Assembly: GCF_030816195.1 (NCBI RefSeq)
Contig: NZ_JAUSXS010000001.1
Location: 5,975,501-6,039,500 of the forward strand
DNA: 64,000 nt
Direction of reading: 5' to 3'
Source of the DNA: Pseudomonas sp. W4I3
GTDB taxonomy: Bacteria; Pseudomonadota; Gammaproteobacteria; Pseudomonadales; Pseudomonadaceae
In this document: piece by piece, positions 63,210 to 64,000 of the stretch
Position numbering within the stretch: position 1 is the first letter of the stretch
Layout of the letters: every line of letters begins with the position of its first letter
Position numbers and translations under genes: made by a program
Notes under the pieces: model-generated
What the model was told of the DNA's origin: nothing
The model's database searches: none
What the model saw: only the letters and a program-made list of their open reading frames with translations

Positions 63210-64000
<791 letters not shown>

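Overview
The window is core chromosome of a Pseudomonas, most likely of the P. fluorescens group. The evidence is the gene order (rpoB-rpoC-str-S10-spc-alpha operons, katA-bfrA, uvrA, MFS-ssb, and an oprG-linked zinc operon), which follows the P. aeruginosa PA4232-PA4270 and PA4063-PA4068 blocks as I remember them, the GC-rich third codon positions, and REP elements of the GTGGGAGGGGGCTTGC type typical of fluorescent pseudomonads. No tRNA, rRNA, CRISPR, prophage or IS element was seen.

Layout. (1) 1-4213: the start of a divergent unknown gene, then a Zur-box-preceded zinc operon (zrgA-like His-rich periplasmic protein, ABC ATPase, FtsX-type permease, DUF3299 protein), then oprG behind an ANR-like box. 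(2) 4214-10119: a tandem REPIN array, an RmlD-like reductase, and a long Lhr-type helicase whose reading frame runs out through a REP doublet. (3) 10119-16347: an MscS-family channel, then a tightly overlapping DUF72-ybhP-clsB-ybhN operon (cardiolipin and membrane related). (4) 16383-20805: small accessory genes (alpha/beta hydrolase, DUF3182, GlxA-type regulator, cysteine hydrolase, tam). (5) 20854-33143: a twelve-gene cluster that I recognise by content and order as the gvg cluster, known from P. fluorescens WH6 for the herbicidal vinylglycine 4-formylaminooxyvinylglycine (FVG, germination-arrest factor). (6) 33187-40315: ssb, MFS, uvrA, bfrA, katA. (7) 40505-64000: the alpha, spc, S10 and str operons and rpoC/rpoB, all on the minus strand.

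The gvg region is the most interesting part. A divergent MocR-type regulator (gvgR) faces gvgA-K: SGNH hydrolase, a 27-residue Lys-rich peptide, a protein with a haem-oxygenase-like di-iron domain, an amidinotransferase, a LysE exporter, an O-carbamoyltransferase, a 47-residue membrane peptide, a class III aminotransferase, a formyltransferase and two more LysE exporters. The two tiny genes are easily missed by gene callers, yet small ORFs of this size are reported to be essential for FVG production in WH6. In this sequence the aminotransferase gvgH carries one extra G in a G run at 30480-30484, which removes the PLP lysine from the frame. Either this strain cannot make FVG or the base is a sequencing error.

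The housekeeping half is conventional. It still shows readable regulatory sites: sigma-70 promoters for the str, S10 and alpha operons, strong terminators after tufA, rplQ, katA, uvrA/bfrA and gvgK/ssb, a LexA-like box before uvrA, and a hairpin-bearing gap inside the spc operon between rpsN and rpsH. Assignments rest on reading the translations and on remembered family knowledge; no database search was run.
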